Below, one piece after another: positions 1 through 6,218 of a DNA stretch of 15,609 nucleotides; positions within the stretch are counted from its first letter, which is position 1; every line of letters begins with the position of its first letter. The DNA is from Methanosarcinaceae archaeon UBA470 (GTDB lineage: Archaea > Halobacteriota > Methanosarcinia > Methanosarcinales > Methanosarcinaceae), in contig DAKU01000139.1 of NCBI GenBank assembly GCA_002508425.1, positions 1-15,609 of the forward strand, in the 5' to 3' direction. Both the position numbers and the translations under genes were made by a program. The notes beneath the pieces were generated by a model. The model was not told the origin of the DNA and ran no database searches. It saw only the letters and a list, made by a program, of their open reading frames with translations.

Positions 1-177
1 GGAAGATCGTATGAGATGGGTAGAGATCTTGTGGAAGCAATACGTGAGGAAAGAAAATATCCAGAGCAGGAAGCGGTACATAAGGCATGGAGAGAAGGGT
101 TCAGAAACATCCTAATAGCCAACAAAGAGCAGTGGCCTCATAATGTGGACCACTGGATTTCAAAGGGCTGGTTGTAG
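1..177 (+). CDS. C-terminal end of a probable flavodoxin-fold (NADPH-dependent FMN reductase-like) protein, partial
   Basis: An open frame enters from the left edge and stops at TAG 175-177, giving 58 visible residues. The segment is charged and helical and ends in a Trp-rich tail (WPHNVDHWISKGWL). From memory, this ending, with spaced Trp residues and a final GWL, resembles the C-terminus of archaeal iron-sulfur flavoprotein or FMN-reductase-like proteins, where a helix with a YPEQ-like turn precedes it. Here that turn reads KYPEQEAVHKAWRE. The flavin-binding part and any cluster Cys lie outside the window, so the function cannot be confirmed. The stop is 38 bases before the next gene on the same strand and no terminator is visible between them, so the two may be cotranscribed. 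The family call is tentative; the existence of a coding frame is much surer. Confidence 0.5.
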   Translation, partial: GRSYEMGRDLVEAIREERKYPEQEAVHKAWREGFRNILIANKEQWPHNVDHWISKGWL

Positions 178-215
178 GCATATTTTGCACAAGGTGGATA
201 GGGTGGGGTGTTAAT

Positions 216-1007
216 ATGTTAAGCGTTGGGGAGCTGGGGAAGAAACTTGTGGAGGCCGGGAGGCTGAAGTTGCGCCCCCTGTGTGTATACGGCACAGATG
301 AGATACCTCAAGATGCTGTGCCATCATATAAAATTGATCGGTGCATAGCAAGGGTCGCCTATAGTGTTGCGCTTTCGGAGAAAAAATCCGCTGTTTACAT
401 CGAAGCAGGTCATGAGCAGTGTTGCGGCGGTGGGTTGGTGTGGATGGGTTTTGCAGAACCGCACCCTAAACTAAAGTATTTTGTGACCGTGGGCATCCCG
501 GATTTCCGTGGTGGTGCTACGGAGCATTTGAAGGCAACAGCAGAACTATTTGATGAGCAGAAAGAGCGCATTGGTAAAATTACGCCTCCAGGAAAATATA
601 TTGTCATTGCACCGTGTACCGATGAAATTGAGCCAGCAACGATCAGATCGGTTATCCTCTTTGCAGTTGCTGAGCAGATCAGGAACCTGTGCGGGCTGGC
701 GCAGTTCAGCAGTTCCGATCCTTTCTTCAAGACTCTGATCCCAGCCGGAGCTACCTGTTCAGTGATGATAACTTTCCCTGCAGGCATGGCAGAATATGCA
801 CCAAAAGATTCTGCTTATATCGGTCCCACTGATCCTACTGGAAACCCGTGGTTCCCTCCAGATATGTTGGTCATGGGCATTCCGGTATCTCTGGCCATAC
901 AGATGTCAGCTGATATGGATGAGTCTTTCATAGGAAAGAGGGGTAAAATAGCATATCCTGAAAAAAGAATTAGAATCGAAGATGTTGAATGCACTTTGAA
1001 TAAATGA
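216..1007 (+). CDS. DUF169 family protein
   Basis: This is a 263-residue soluble protein with no signal peptide or membrane segment. It matches my recollection of the DUF169 family of archaea and anaerobic bacteria. The features I rely on are an N-terminal stretch leading to a Cys (DRCIARVAYS, C43), a C-C-G-G-G motif (C69, C70) followed by a GFAEP segment, a PGKYIVIAPC segment (C134), and a late CSVMITFPAG segment (C181). Several conserved Cys suggest metal or cofactor binding, but the biochemical role of DUF169 is not established and none is claimed here. The ATG at 216 has a G-rich GTGGGGTG element 5 bases upstream. The gene follows the flavoprotein fragment by 38 bases in the same direction, so a redox partnership is conceivable. 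A long hairpin lies just after the stop codon. Confidence 0.75.
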   Translation: MLSVGELGKKLVEAGRLKLRPLCVYGTDEIPQDAVPSYKIDRCIARVAYSVALSEKKSAVYIEAGHEQCCGGGLVWMGFAEPHPKLKYFVTVGIPDFRGGATEHLKATAELFDEQKERIGKITPPGKYIVIAPCTDEIEPATIRSVILFAVAEQIRNLCGLAQFSSSDPFFKTLIPAGATCSVMITFPAGMAEYAPKDSAYIGPTDPTGNPWFPPDMLVMGIPVSLAIQMSADMDESFIGKRGKIAYPEKRIRIEDVECTLNK

Positions 1008-1031
1008 GTGCTATTTTGTGTTTTAATATCA

Positions 1032-1077
1032 TTGATGTTTCCGCTTTTGCATACTTCTGCAAAAACGGAACTATCAA
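1032..1077. terminator. Long hairpin between convergent genes, probable bidirectional transcription end
   Basis: An inverted repeat has arms 1032-1051 and 1058-1077 around the 6-base loop TACTTC. The inner 13 base pairs (TTCCGCTTTTGCA against its partner) have one C-A mismatch. An outer TTGAT/ATCAA block adds a G-U pair and five more pairs after one mismatch. It lies in the 105-base gap between the DUF169 stop and the stop of the minus-strand lipoprotein gene, where a shared terminator is expected. It is not followed by a strong U-run on either strand, so a structured RNA or a processing site is also possible. Confidence 0.5.
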
Positions 1078-1112
1078 CAAAGAAGAGCATTGTATAAATA
1101 TAATCTTTAATT

Positions 1113-1376
1113 TTAGATTGTGGTCTCAGGTGCGGTCATGTTTGCTGAACCGTTCATCCCTGGTCCCATTGTTCCATTTGTGGGGGGCATTGTGCCATTC
1201 ATTCCTGGCTGCATTCCCGGACCCTCTGGTGGTACGCTTCCATTCTCTGAAGCCATAGGCGCAGTTTCACTTGTTGGCTGTTCTGTTGGTTCTGCTGCTT
1301 TGTCTGTACAGCCTGAAATTGCTACCAGGCTTACAACCAGCAGTCCCAATACTAAAAAGTTGAGCACTTTCTTCAT
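1113..1376 (-). CDS. Small secreted lipoprotein with a Met/Pro/Gly/Asn-rich, sequon-rich tail
   Basis: I place the start at the ATG at 1376, giving 87 residues, because a full GAGGTGA ribosome binding site sits at 1381-1387. A TATA-like element at 1427-1434 would also start the transcript near 1403, inside the 13 codons that a longer reading from 1415 would add. Residues 1-22 form a lipoprotein signal peptide (MKKVLNFLVL, then a hydrophobic core) ending in the lipobox-like AISGC, with C23 as the lipidated residue. The mature part of about 65 residues is low in complexity: Thr/Glu/Pro-rich first, then repeats of MNGT and PGMNGS type. It has five N-x-S/T sequons (N45, N60, N67, N75, N79). It therefore looks like a heavily glycosylated protein tethered to the outside of the membrane. 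No enzyme domain is seen and the function is unknown. Confidence 0.7.
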   Translation of the reverse strand: MKKVLNFLVLGLLVVSLVAISGCTDKAAEPTEQPTSETAPMASENGSVPPEGPGMQPGMNGTMPPTNGTMGPGMNGSANMTAPETTI

Positions 1377-1426
1377 ATCGTCACCTCTATTTGGTTTTGA
1401 ATAGAGTTTTTCCATAAGAACGATAC

Positions 1427-1434
1427 TATATATT
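1427..1434 (-). promoter_or_regulatory. TATA-like element of the small lipoprotein gene
   Basis: On the minus strand this reads as an AATATATA box. Transcription would be expected to begin about 25 bases downstream, near 1403, leaving a leader of roughly 27 bases that contains the GAGGTGA ribosome binding site. It was placed by eye; no start-site data are available. Confidence 0.4.
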
Positions 1435-1597
1435 GATTTTGTTCGCTTGAGATGTAGGATTTATCTATTTCAATATCGGGTAATTGGCTTATTTTAATGC
1501 TTCATTATTTTACAATATCAGCTGTATATTTTTCAACAAATACTATTGAATATGTTTAATTATTCAGAGGGGTGTGTTCAAAACTCATTTAATTACA

Positions 1598-2917
1598 CTA
1601 GTTTACATTTTCTCCTTCCAGCAACCACCACCAAAGCGGCACATACCTCACTCTCCTCCCATCAATCTCCTCCTCACCAAAAGTATCCGCTGTAATGATA
1701 GTTCCTTCCTGCATTTTGAAATGTTTCATGCCTGCCAGTAGGCCATTTATCTCTCGTTCTTTTGTTTGAGAATCCGACAGGTCTGAGCAGACCTGTATAA
1801 GTTGTGTGGGGCTAAGTCCTTGCTTTGTGACGAAATCAACTTCTAAACCCTTCAGGTCTTGCCAGTAATAGACTTCGTTACCCAAGCGCAAAAGGTGGAT
1901 GAATGCAAGATTCTCATATAATCGTCCGATGTCAGATGACAGTTTGAAGGATACGGCATTGATCATACCTGTGTCTATGCAATACAATTTCCGGGGCTTG
2001 TTCATTTGTTGTTTCAGCGATTCATCATAATGGCTGACGCTAAACAACAAAAAAGCATCCTCTAGGTATGCAATATAATTTATTATGGCATCCGTGCTGA
2101 GTGACGAATGGCTGGCAAACAATTTTTTGAGGGAGTTGTATGTGTGCGGTTTTGCAATGTTGGATATGCAGAACAGGGCAAGATCCTTGAATATCATGGG
2201 ATTGCGGATACCATACCTTGAGATGATATCCCTGTGGATTATATCGTCAAAATATGATTGCAATGTTTCCCTATGCTGTACTGCCGCGTAGACAATGGTT
2301 TCAGGGAATCCTCCCTTTTCAAGGTACTCATTAAATCTCCTTTTGACCGCTGTCCGGTCTTCTGAATAGGGAAGCGTTTTGAGATCATAGCCAACTCCAT
2401 GATACTCCAGGAATTCCGCAAAACTGAATGGGAACATCCTGGTGCTGAGATGCCGGCCTGTCAATAAAGTGGAGATATCCTGCGAAAGCAGGGATGCATT
2501 GGAGCCACTTATTACTATCTTTACATTCTGTTTTCTGTCATAGATGCCTTTGACCCATCTTTCCCATGAAGGAAAGTTCTGGATCTCGTCAAGGAACAAA
2601 TACAGGCGAGCTTCTTCGGATGCCTCCTGCATTTCCCTGAATGTCTCTATCAGCAGTTGCAATTCATCTCCGTTCAGCGGCTGCAACCTGTCATCGTCAA
2701 GGTTCAGATACAATATATTGCTCTTTGACACTCCCTTGTCAAGCAGTTCAGAGATCAGTTGGTACATATAATAGGTTTTACCGCATCTTCTGACACCCAC
2801 AATGTCATTTACATGAGGCACATCTATGTTTAGTTCATACCTTCGTTTCTGCAGTTGTGGCAATGCCCTTCCCTGCCACTCAACAATGACACTTTTCAGC
2901 TTTTCCTTTGTATCCAC
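1598..2917 (-). CDS. AAA+ ATPase with C-terminal DUF4143-like domain
   Basis: This 439-residue protein belongs to the AAA_14/DUF4143 group common in archaea and anaerobic bacteria. The ATPase domain has a Walker A motif GVRRCGKT (41-48), a Walker B motif LYLFLDEIQ (105-113, D110 and E111), a sensor-like VISGSNASLL (135-144) and the family's GRHLSTRMFPFSFAEFL segment. The middle part is helical and winged-helix-like. The C-terminal domain carries GLEVDFV (357-363) and LIQVCSDL (373-380), the restriction-nuclease-like remnant typical of the group. The catalytic Lys position reads as Val-Cys, so nuclease activity is not implied. The start is a GTG at 2917; a TGA lies four codons upstream in frame, and no ribosome binding site is seen. 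A TATA-like box about 26 bases upstream suggests a leaderless message. The biological role of these ATPases is unknown. The gene is monocistronic here. Confidence 0.85.
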   Translation of the reverse strand: MDTKEKLKSVIVEWQGRALPQLQKRRYELNIDVPHVNDIVGVRRCGKTYYMYQLISELLDKGVSKSNILYLNLDDDRLQPLNGDELQLLIETFREMQEASEEARLYLFLDEIQNFPSWERWVKGIYDRKQNVKIVISGSNASLLSQDISTLLTGRHLSTRMFPFSFAEFLEYHGVGYDLKTLPYSEDRTAVKRRFNEYLEKGGFPETIVYAAVQHRETLQSYFDDIIHRDIISRYGIRNPMIFKDLALFCISNIAKPHTYNSLKKLFASHSSLSTDAIINYIAYLEDAFLLFSVSHYDESLKQQMNKPRKLYCIDTGMINAVSFKLSSDIGRLYENLAFIHLLRLGNEVYYWQDLKGLEVDFVTKQGLSPTQLIQVCSDLSDSQTKEREINGLLAGMKHFKMQEGTIITADTFGEEEIDGRRVRYVPLWWWLLEGENVN

Positions 2918-2938
2918 AAAGAATAATCATAATCTTCT

Positions 2939-2948
2939 CATTTATATG
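2939..2948 (-). promoter_or_regulatory. TATA-like element of the AAA+ ATPase gene
   Basis: On the minus strand this reads CATATAAATG. Its centre lies about 26 bases from the GTG at 2917, so the transcript would start at or near the start codon. That agrees with the missing ribosome binding site. Confidence 0.4.
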
Positions 2949-2950
2949 TC

Positions 2951-2968
2951 TATCGAGTATAGTCGATA
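2951..2968. promoter_or_regulatory. Imperfect 18-base palindrome upstream of the ATPase gene
   Basis: TATCGAGTATAGTCGATA matches its reverse complement at 16 of 18 positions. It abuts the TATA-like element of the ATPase gene on the upstream side, where an operator or activator site would lie. A shorter TATCGATA palindrome occurs at 3041-3048. Confidence 0.4.
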
Positions 2969-2980
2969 AAATATGCAAAT

Positions 2981-3002
2981 TTTGTCGTATATATACGACA
3001 AA
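2981..3002. promoter_or_regulatory. Perfect 22-base palindrome, candidate operator
   Basis: The half-site TTTGTCGTATA is followed directly by its exact reverse complement. The palindrome lies 64 bases upstream of the ATPase start codon and 84 bases after the gltX stop. The core GTATATATAC could itself act as a TATA element on either strand. No T-run follows, so a terminator is less likely than a protein-binding site. Confidence 0.45.
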
Positions 3003-3047
3003 CTACTCTTCATCCTAAAATGTATACTAAGAAACAAGAATATCGAT

Positions 3048-3074
3048 AAAAAAGAGAATAGGTAGGTTTCTACC
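3048..3074 (-). terminator. Probable gltX terminator
   Basis: Just downstream of the gltX stop on the minus strand there is a short stem GGTAG/CTACC with a 4-base loop (3061-3074). It is followed by a T-run, seen as six A on the plus strand at 3048-3053. The T-run alone would fit archaeal termination; the stem is short. Confidence 0.45.
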
Positions 3075-3086
3075 CACCCAAATTAA

Positions 3087-4796
3087 TTACTTATGTGTAA
3101 AGTAAGCCACGATCTCTGAGCCTACAGAATCGATTCTACAGAAGCCAAATCTTTCAAACTGCACAACCTTATCCAGTTCGGTTGAGATCAGCTTTTCTCC
3201 AATACCTTTGAACTCGCCATCAGGAGAGAGCACTCTGACAGGGATTCCATTAACTGGTGCCCAGTGGATGATCTTCATGCGGTCCTTTTTAAGGTTGGCA
3301 ACTTCATCACCTATATAACTAGCCTGTAGCGGAGAAAGTGAAGTGATCTCTATATTGTACAGGTCCTTCAGGCGGATGCGTGAGCCTACCTGAAGCTGGT
3401 CCACATCATCTTTGCACACGAGTACCTTATCTGCAACATCAATGCTGCGGTGTCCCTTGTTCTCTGTGGGGTGTTTTGGGGGTTTGGCTGTGCGGGGTTG
3501 TGCACCTGCTATTGGGAGTTCCACAGGATCCCATACAAAGAAGTACCTGCTAGCGAGAGGGTCTATTATCTTTCTGTTCTCAGCGTACAGCGTGTCCATG
3601 CTGATACTCACATCAGTCTCGCCTACACCCATCTCTATCATGAACTTGCGGATAGCCTGGGGCAATATTCCCCTTCTGCGCATAGCCCTTAGAGTTGGAA
3701 GGCGCGGGTCATCCCAGCCGGAGTATTCGCCTTCCTCAATTGCACGGCGCAAGGTACTGGTACTAAACTTGCCGAACTCGTGCATTTTCACCCTGCCCCA
3801 GTGCATGGTCTTTGGATACTTCCAGCCTAGGTACTTATAGATGTATGTCTGGCGTGTCTCACTATCCATCAGGTCCTTACCCCGTATGATATGGGTGGTG
3901 CCAAGCTCATGGTCCTCAATGGCTCCCTCAAAATCCAAAAGAGGCCAGACCACATACTTAGAGTCGACTTCAGGCCGTGGATGGGGCTGTTTAACAATGC
4001 GGAAAATTCCATAATCCCTTATTGCAGGATCTTTATGCTTGATGTCTGTCTTCAGGCGAAGCACTGCATCCTTTGCTTCATATTCTCCGGCCAGCATCTT
4101 GTCCCAGTGCATAAGGTTCTCCTGCGGGTTTGCATCTCTGTGGGGACAAGGCTCGCTGATATCCTTGAGGTTCTTGAAATCCTCGCTGGTACAGAAGCAC
4201 ACATATGCATTGCCCTGTTCTATGAGCTGTCGTGCATACTTATAATAAAGCGGTATGCGATCGGACGCAATGACCACTTGGTCAGGTTCAGCACCTAGCC
4301 ACTTGCAGTCATCCAAGTACCAATCGTAAGCCTCAAGCATAGGCCTCTTGGTTTGCGGGTCTGTGTCATCGAACCTGATTATAAGTTTGCCCTCGTACAT
4401 CTTCACGTACTCGGAGTTCACCACTATACCACGGGTGCTGCCCAGCGTAGGAGGACCATTAGGGTTGGGTGCAAAGCGCATGACTACTTTTCCACACTCG
4501 GCACCTTCAAGTGGTTTCAAACCCTTTACAGGTTCCTTTTTAGCACACATGTTCTCTATCATTTCAGGAGCAAGAGCTTCAAGTCTTGCCTGCCACTGCT
4601 CAGGAGTTTCTTTTGCGACCCTTTCCAGGATCTCTTGTATAAGAGGCGATACTTCTTTTGCACTGGCTCTCAGATGGGTGCATTCTCCCATCACCTTGCC
4701 CATCACAGCCGCAAGCTGTGGGGCTTTTCCATACTTCACAGCATTTTGAAGTGCGTATTTCTCAATGATCTGTTTATCCTCATCAGTTAATGTCAT
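3087..4796 (-). CDS. gltX: Glutamyl-tRNA synthetase, archaeal type
   Basis: This 569-residue class I synthetase charges tRNA(Glu) with glutamate. In archaea lacking GlnRS it usually also makes Glu-tRNA(Gln) for GatDE. An N-terminal helical extension (about 1-100) is followed by the catalytic Rossmann domain, which begins at VVMRFAPNPNGPPTLGS (104-120); here the HIGH signature reads TLGS. Next come RFDDTDP (141-147), a Cys-rich insert (C200, C202, C217) that may bind zinc, and a KMSKS counterpart reading GKFSTSTLRR (342-351). The C-terminal beta-barrel anticodon-binding part follows. Length and domain order fit the archaeal/GlnRS-like branch. The ATG at 4796 has a GGGAG element about 8 bases upstream. 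The upstream gap of 158 bases has a TATA-like box, so the gene probably has its own promoter. Its product feeds both translation and the HemA step encoded at the right end of the window. Confidence 0.95.
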   Translation of the reverse strand: MTLTDEDKQIIEKYALQNAVKYGKAPQLAAVMGKVMGECTHLRASAKEVSPLIQEILERVAKETPEQWQARLEALAPEMIENMCAKKEPVKGLKPLEGAECGKVVMRFAPNPNGPPTLGSTRGIVVNSEYVKMYEGKLIIRFDDTDPQTKRPMLEAYDWYLDDCKWLGAEPDQVVIASDRIPLYYKYARQLIEQGNAYVCFCTSEDFKNLKDISEPCPHRDANPQENLMHWDKMLAGEYEAKDAVLRLKTDIKHKDPAIRDYGIFRIVKQPHPRPEVDSKYVVWPLLDFEGAIEDHELGTTHIIRGKDLMDSETRQTYIYKYLGWKYPKTMHWGRVKMHEFGKFSTSTLRRAIEEGEYSGWDDPRLPTLRAMRRRGILPQAIRKFMIEMGVGETDVSISMDTLYAENRKIIDPLASRYFFVWDPVELPIAGAQPRTAKPPKHPTENKGHRSIDVADKVLVCKDDVDQLQVGSRIRLKDLYNIEITSLSPLQASYIGDEVANLKKDRMKIIHWAPVNGIPVRVLSPDGEFKGIGEKLISTELDKVVQFERFGFCRIDSVGSEIVAYFTHK

Positions 4797-4916
4797 CCGG
4801 ACTCTCCCTGGATACGGAATTAATTTCCTGTGTCATCTGAAGCGTATTATTCTGGGCTTAGTTGAGTGGAAACTAGTTAAAGTTAATGTTCTGTGGAGCA
4901 ATACATTAAGTACAAA

Positions 4917-4924
4917 AATATAAA
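4917..4924 (-). promoter_or_regulatory. TATA-like element, probable gltX promoter
   Basis: On the minus strand this reads as a TTTATATT box in a T-rich setting. The expected start near 4894 would give a leader of about 97 bases before gltX. It lies only about 30 bases past the stop of the winged-helix gene. Placed by eye. Confidence 0.3.
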
Positions 4925-4954
4925 AATGTATACCTTTTAAGGGTAATATAGATA

Positions 4955-5254
4955 TTAGATTGACCTTCCGATCCGAAGTATAGTGGCTGTCATTTCCTGA
5001 AGTCTGGTCATGTCATCCACAAAGTCTTTCTTAAATTTTTTCACGGCCGGACCTGCTATGGCACCCTGTATAGAAGGCTTGATAAGTTGTTCTTGTTCCA
5101 GTACTCGAAGTGAATAGCGCACTTTATGGGTAGGCATCCCGGTTTCTTCTGCAAGTTTAAGTATGCCGATTGGTCCTTTTTCCACTACCGTCTTAAGGAC
5201 TACCAGATGTCTTTCAGAGATGTCCAGTTCCCGTTCGATCTGGTCAAAAAGCAT
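4955..5254 (-). CDS. Small winged-helix DNA-binding protein, predicted transcriptional regulator
   Basis: This 99-residue protein has a helix-turn-helix at about 15-62. ERHLVVLKTVVEKGPIG is the first helix, ILKLAEETGMPTHKVRYSLR holds helices 2 and 3 of the reading head, and VLEQEQLIKPSIQGAIAG is the wing. A C-terminal amphipathic helix (about 75-95) probably dimerises. I see no ligand-binding domain. It resembles predicted archaeal regulators whose targets are not known. The start is firm: the TAA of the upstream FAH-fold gene and this ATG share one base (TAATG), and a GAGGTGAT ribosome binding site lies just before it inside the upstream gene. Translation should therefore be coupled to that enzyme. 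Control of its own operon or of the nearby gltX promoter is possible but unsupported by the sequence. Confidence 0.75.
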   Translation of the reverse strand: MLFDQIERELDISERHLVVLKTVVEKGPIGILKLAEETGMPTHKVRYSLRVLEQEQLIKPSIQGAIAGPAVKKFKKDFVDDMTRLQEMTATILRIGRSI

Positions 5255-5988
5255 TATATCACCTCATTCTTTAGAATACCTATACCTTCGATATCTATTT
5301 CTACGACATCTCCGGGGTGCAAAGAATCCACGCCCGGTGGAGTACCTGTGGCAATAATGTCACCAACTTCGAGGGTCATGACGTTGGAAATGAATTCGAG
5401 GAGATAAGGTATATCAAAAATGAGATTTGAAGTACATGAGTCCTGCTTAGTCACACCATTTACTCTGCTACTTATACGTACTTTTTCTGGATCTATCTGG
5501 TCTGCAGGTACTATGAAAGGACCTATAGGGGCAAATGTGTCAAAGCTTTTAGCCCGTGTCCACTGGCGATCCTTCCGTTGTAGGTCTCTTGCTGTTACAT
5601 CGTTAAAACATGTGTATCCTGCTATCACGTCTACTGCTTTTTTCCTCTTGATGTTCTTGCAGCGTTTGCCTATGACTACAGCCAGCTCTGCTTCAAAATC
5701 CACTTGTTCGCTCATGCGCGGATAAACAATTTTATCCATATGTCCAATGACAGCTGACGGAGGCTTAAGGAAAAGCACCGGCTCTTTCGGTATGGGCATG
5801 TTCACTTCAACTGCATGGTCATGGTAGTTCAAACCCACACATACGATCTTCGTAGGTACAGATGGGGGAAGAATGCATAGTTCGGAAAGTTCGAATACCT
5901 TTCCTTCTACACTTCCCTTTCCAATTACCTTGTTGCGATCCACGTTCCCATAAAAAATTTCATCCCTGTACCTGAAGCGACCCAGCAT
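5254..5988 (-). CDS. Fumarylacetoacetate hydrolase (FAH) fold family protein
   Basis: This 244-residue protein is in the family of metal-dependent enzymes that includes fumarylacetoacetate hydrolases, FAHD1-type oxaloacetate decarboxylases and 2-hydroxyhepta-2,4-diene-1,7-dioate isomerases. A short N-terminal region (about 1-45) precedes the FAH fold. Visible motifs are VGLNYHDHAVE (51-61, with H56, H58 and E61 near the catalytic dyad position), VDFEAELAVVIG (96-107, metal ligands E99 and E101), CFNDVTARDLQ (127-137, third ligand D130), AKSFDTFAPIGPF (146-158) and VGDIIATGTPPGV (208-220). All expected ligands are present, so it should be active, but the substrate cannot be read from the sequence. 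Oxaloacetate or an acylpyruvate is a reasonable guess. It is the first gene of a two-gene unit with the winged-helix protein. No clear ribosome binding site precedes the ATG at 5988. Confidence 0.85.
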   Translation of the reverse strand: MLGRFRYRDEIFYGNVDRNKVIGKGSVEGKVFELSELCILPPSVPTKIVCVGLNYHDHAVEVNMPIPKEPVLFLKPPSAVIGHMDKIVYPRMSEQVDFEAELAVVIGKRCKNIKRKKAVDVIAGYTCFNDVTARDLQRKDRQWTRAKSFDTFAPIGPFIVPADQIDPEKVRISSRVNGVTKQDSCTSNLIFDIPYLLEFISNVMTLEVGDIIATGTPPGVDSLHPGDVVEIDIEGIGILKNEVI

Positions 5989-6119
5989 ATGGCTAAGGAT
6001 TTGCGCTCATTGTAGATAAGAGTGAGTGTTAGAAATAGCAAAAGTTGCTGACCTACAAATGAAATGATATCCATATTTGTTAGCATTAATGTCCAATTTG
6101 ATTTATTTTAGCAACATTA

Positions 6120-6145
6120 TTCCAAAAATACACATTATTTTGGAA
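6120..6145. promoter_or_regulatory. Inverted repeat TTCCAAAA-N10-TTTTGGAA, candidate operator
   Basis: Perfect 8-base arms at 6120-6127 and 6138-6145 are separated by 10 bases, so the half-sites fall 18 bases apart centre to centre, roughly on the same face of the helix. The site lies in the 230-base divergent region between the FAH-fold gene (minus) and the membrane protein gene (plus), about 45 bases upstream of the latter's TATA-like box. Confidence 0.4.
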
Positions 6146-6188
6146 ATAGAAAAAGTACTATTCGCATACTTGAATGTATTCGGTAACC

Positions 6189-6196
6189 TATTTAAG
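6189..6196 (+). promoter_or_regulatory. TATA-like element of the membrane protein gene
   Basis: The box reads TATTTAAG. Its centre is about 26 bases from the A of the ATG at 6219, which predicts a leaderless transcript. It also excludes a start at the upstream in-frame ATG (6174), which would precede the promoter. Confidence 0.45.
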
Positions 6197-6218
6197 TGAA
6201 CTCTGTATAATTCCTCTT

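Noticed and set aside
410..787. Open frame of 125 codons on the minus strand
   Set aside because: It lies wholly inside the DUF169 gene on the opposite strand and has no ribosome binding site or recognisable domain.
1120..1404. Open frame of 94 codons on the plus strand, hydrophobic and Pro/Gly-rich
   Set aside because: It is the mirror of the lipoprotein gene's Met/Pro/Gly repeats. The minus-strand gene has a full ribosome binding site, TATA-like box, signal peptide and lipobox; this frame has none.
4437..4493. Apparent loss of the HIGH signature in glutamyl-tRNA synthetase
   Set aside because: The reading PNGPPTLGS is, as far as I recall, a normal archaeal GluRS variant, and the rest of the active site and the STS-type KMSKS loop are present, so this is not a damaged gene.
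3412..4790. Several open frames of 68-145 codons on the plus strand
   Set aside because: All are antisense to gltX, whose catalytic motifs are intact throughout.
4944..4957. TAATAT-AG-ATATTA dyad over the stop codon of the winged-helix gene
   Set aside because: It is short, made only of A and T in its arms, and easily arises by chance in AT-rich sequence.
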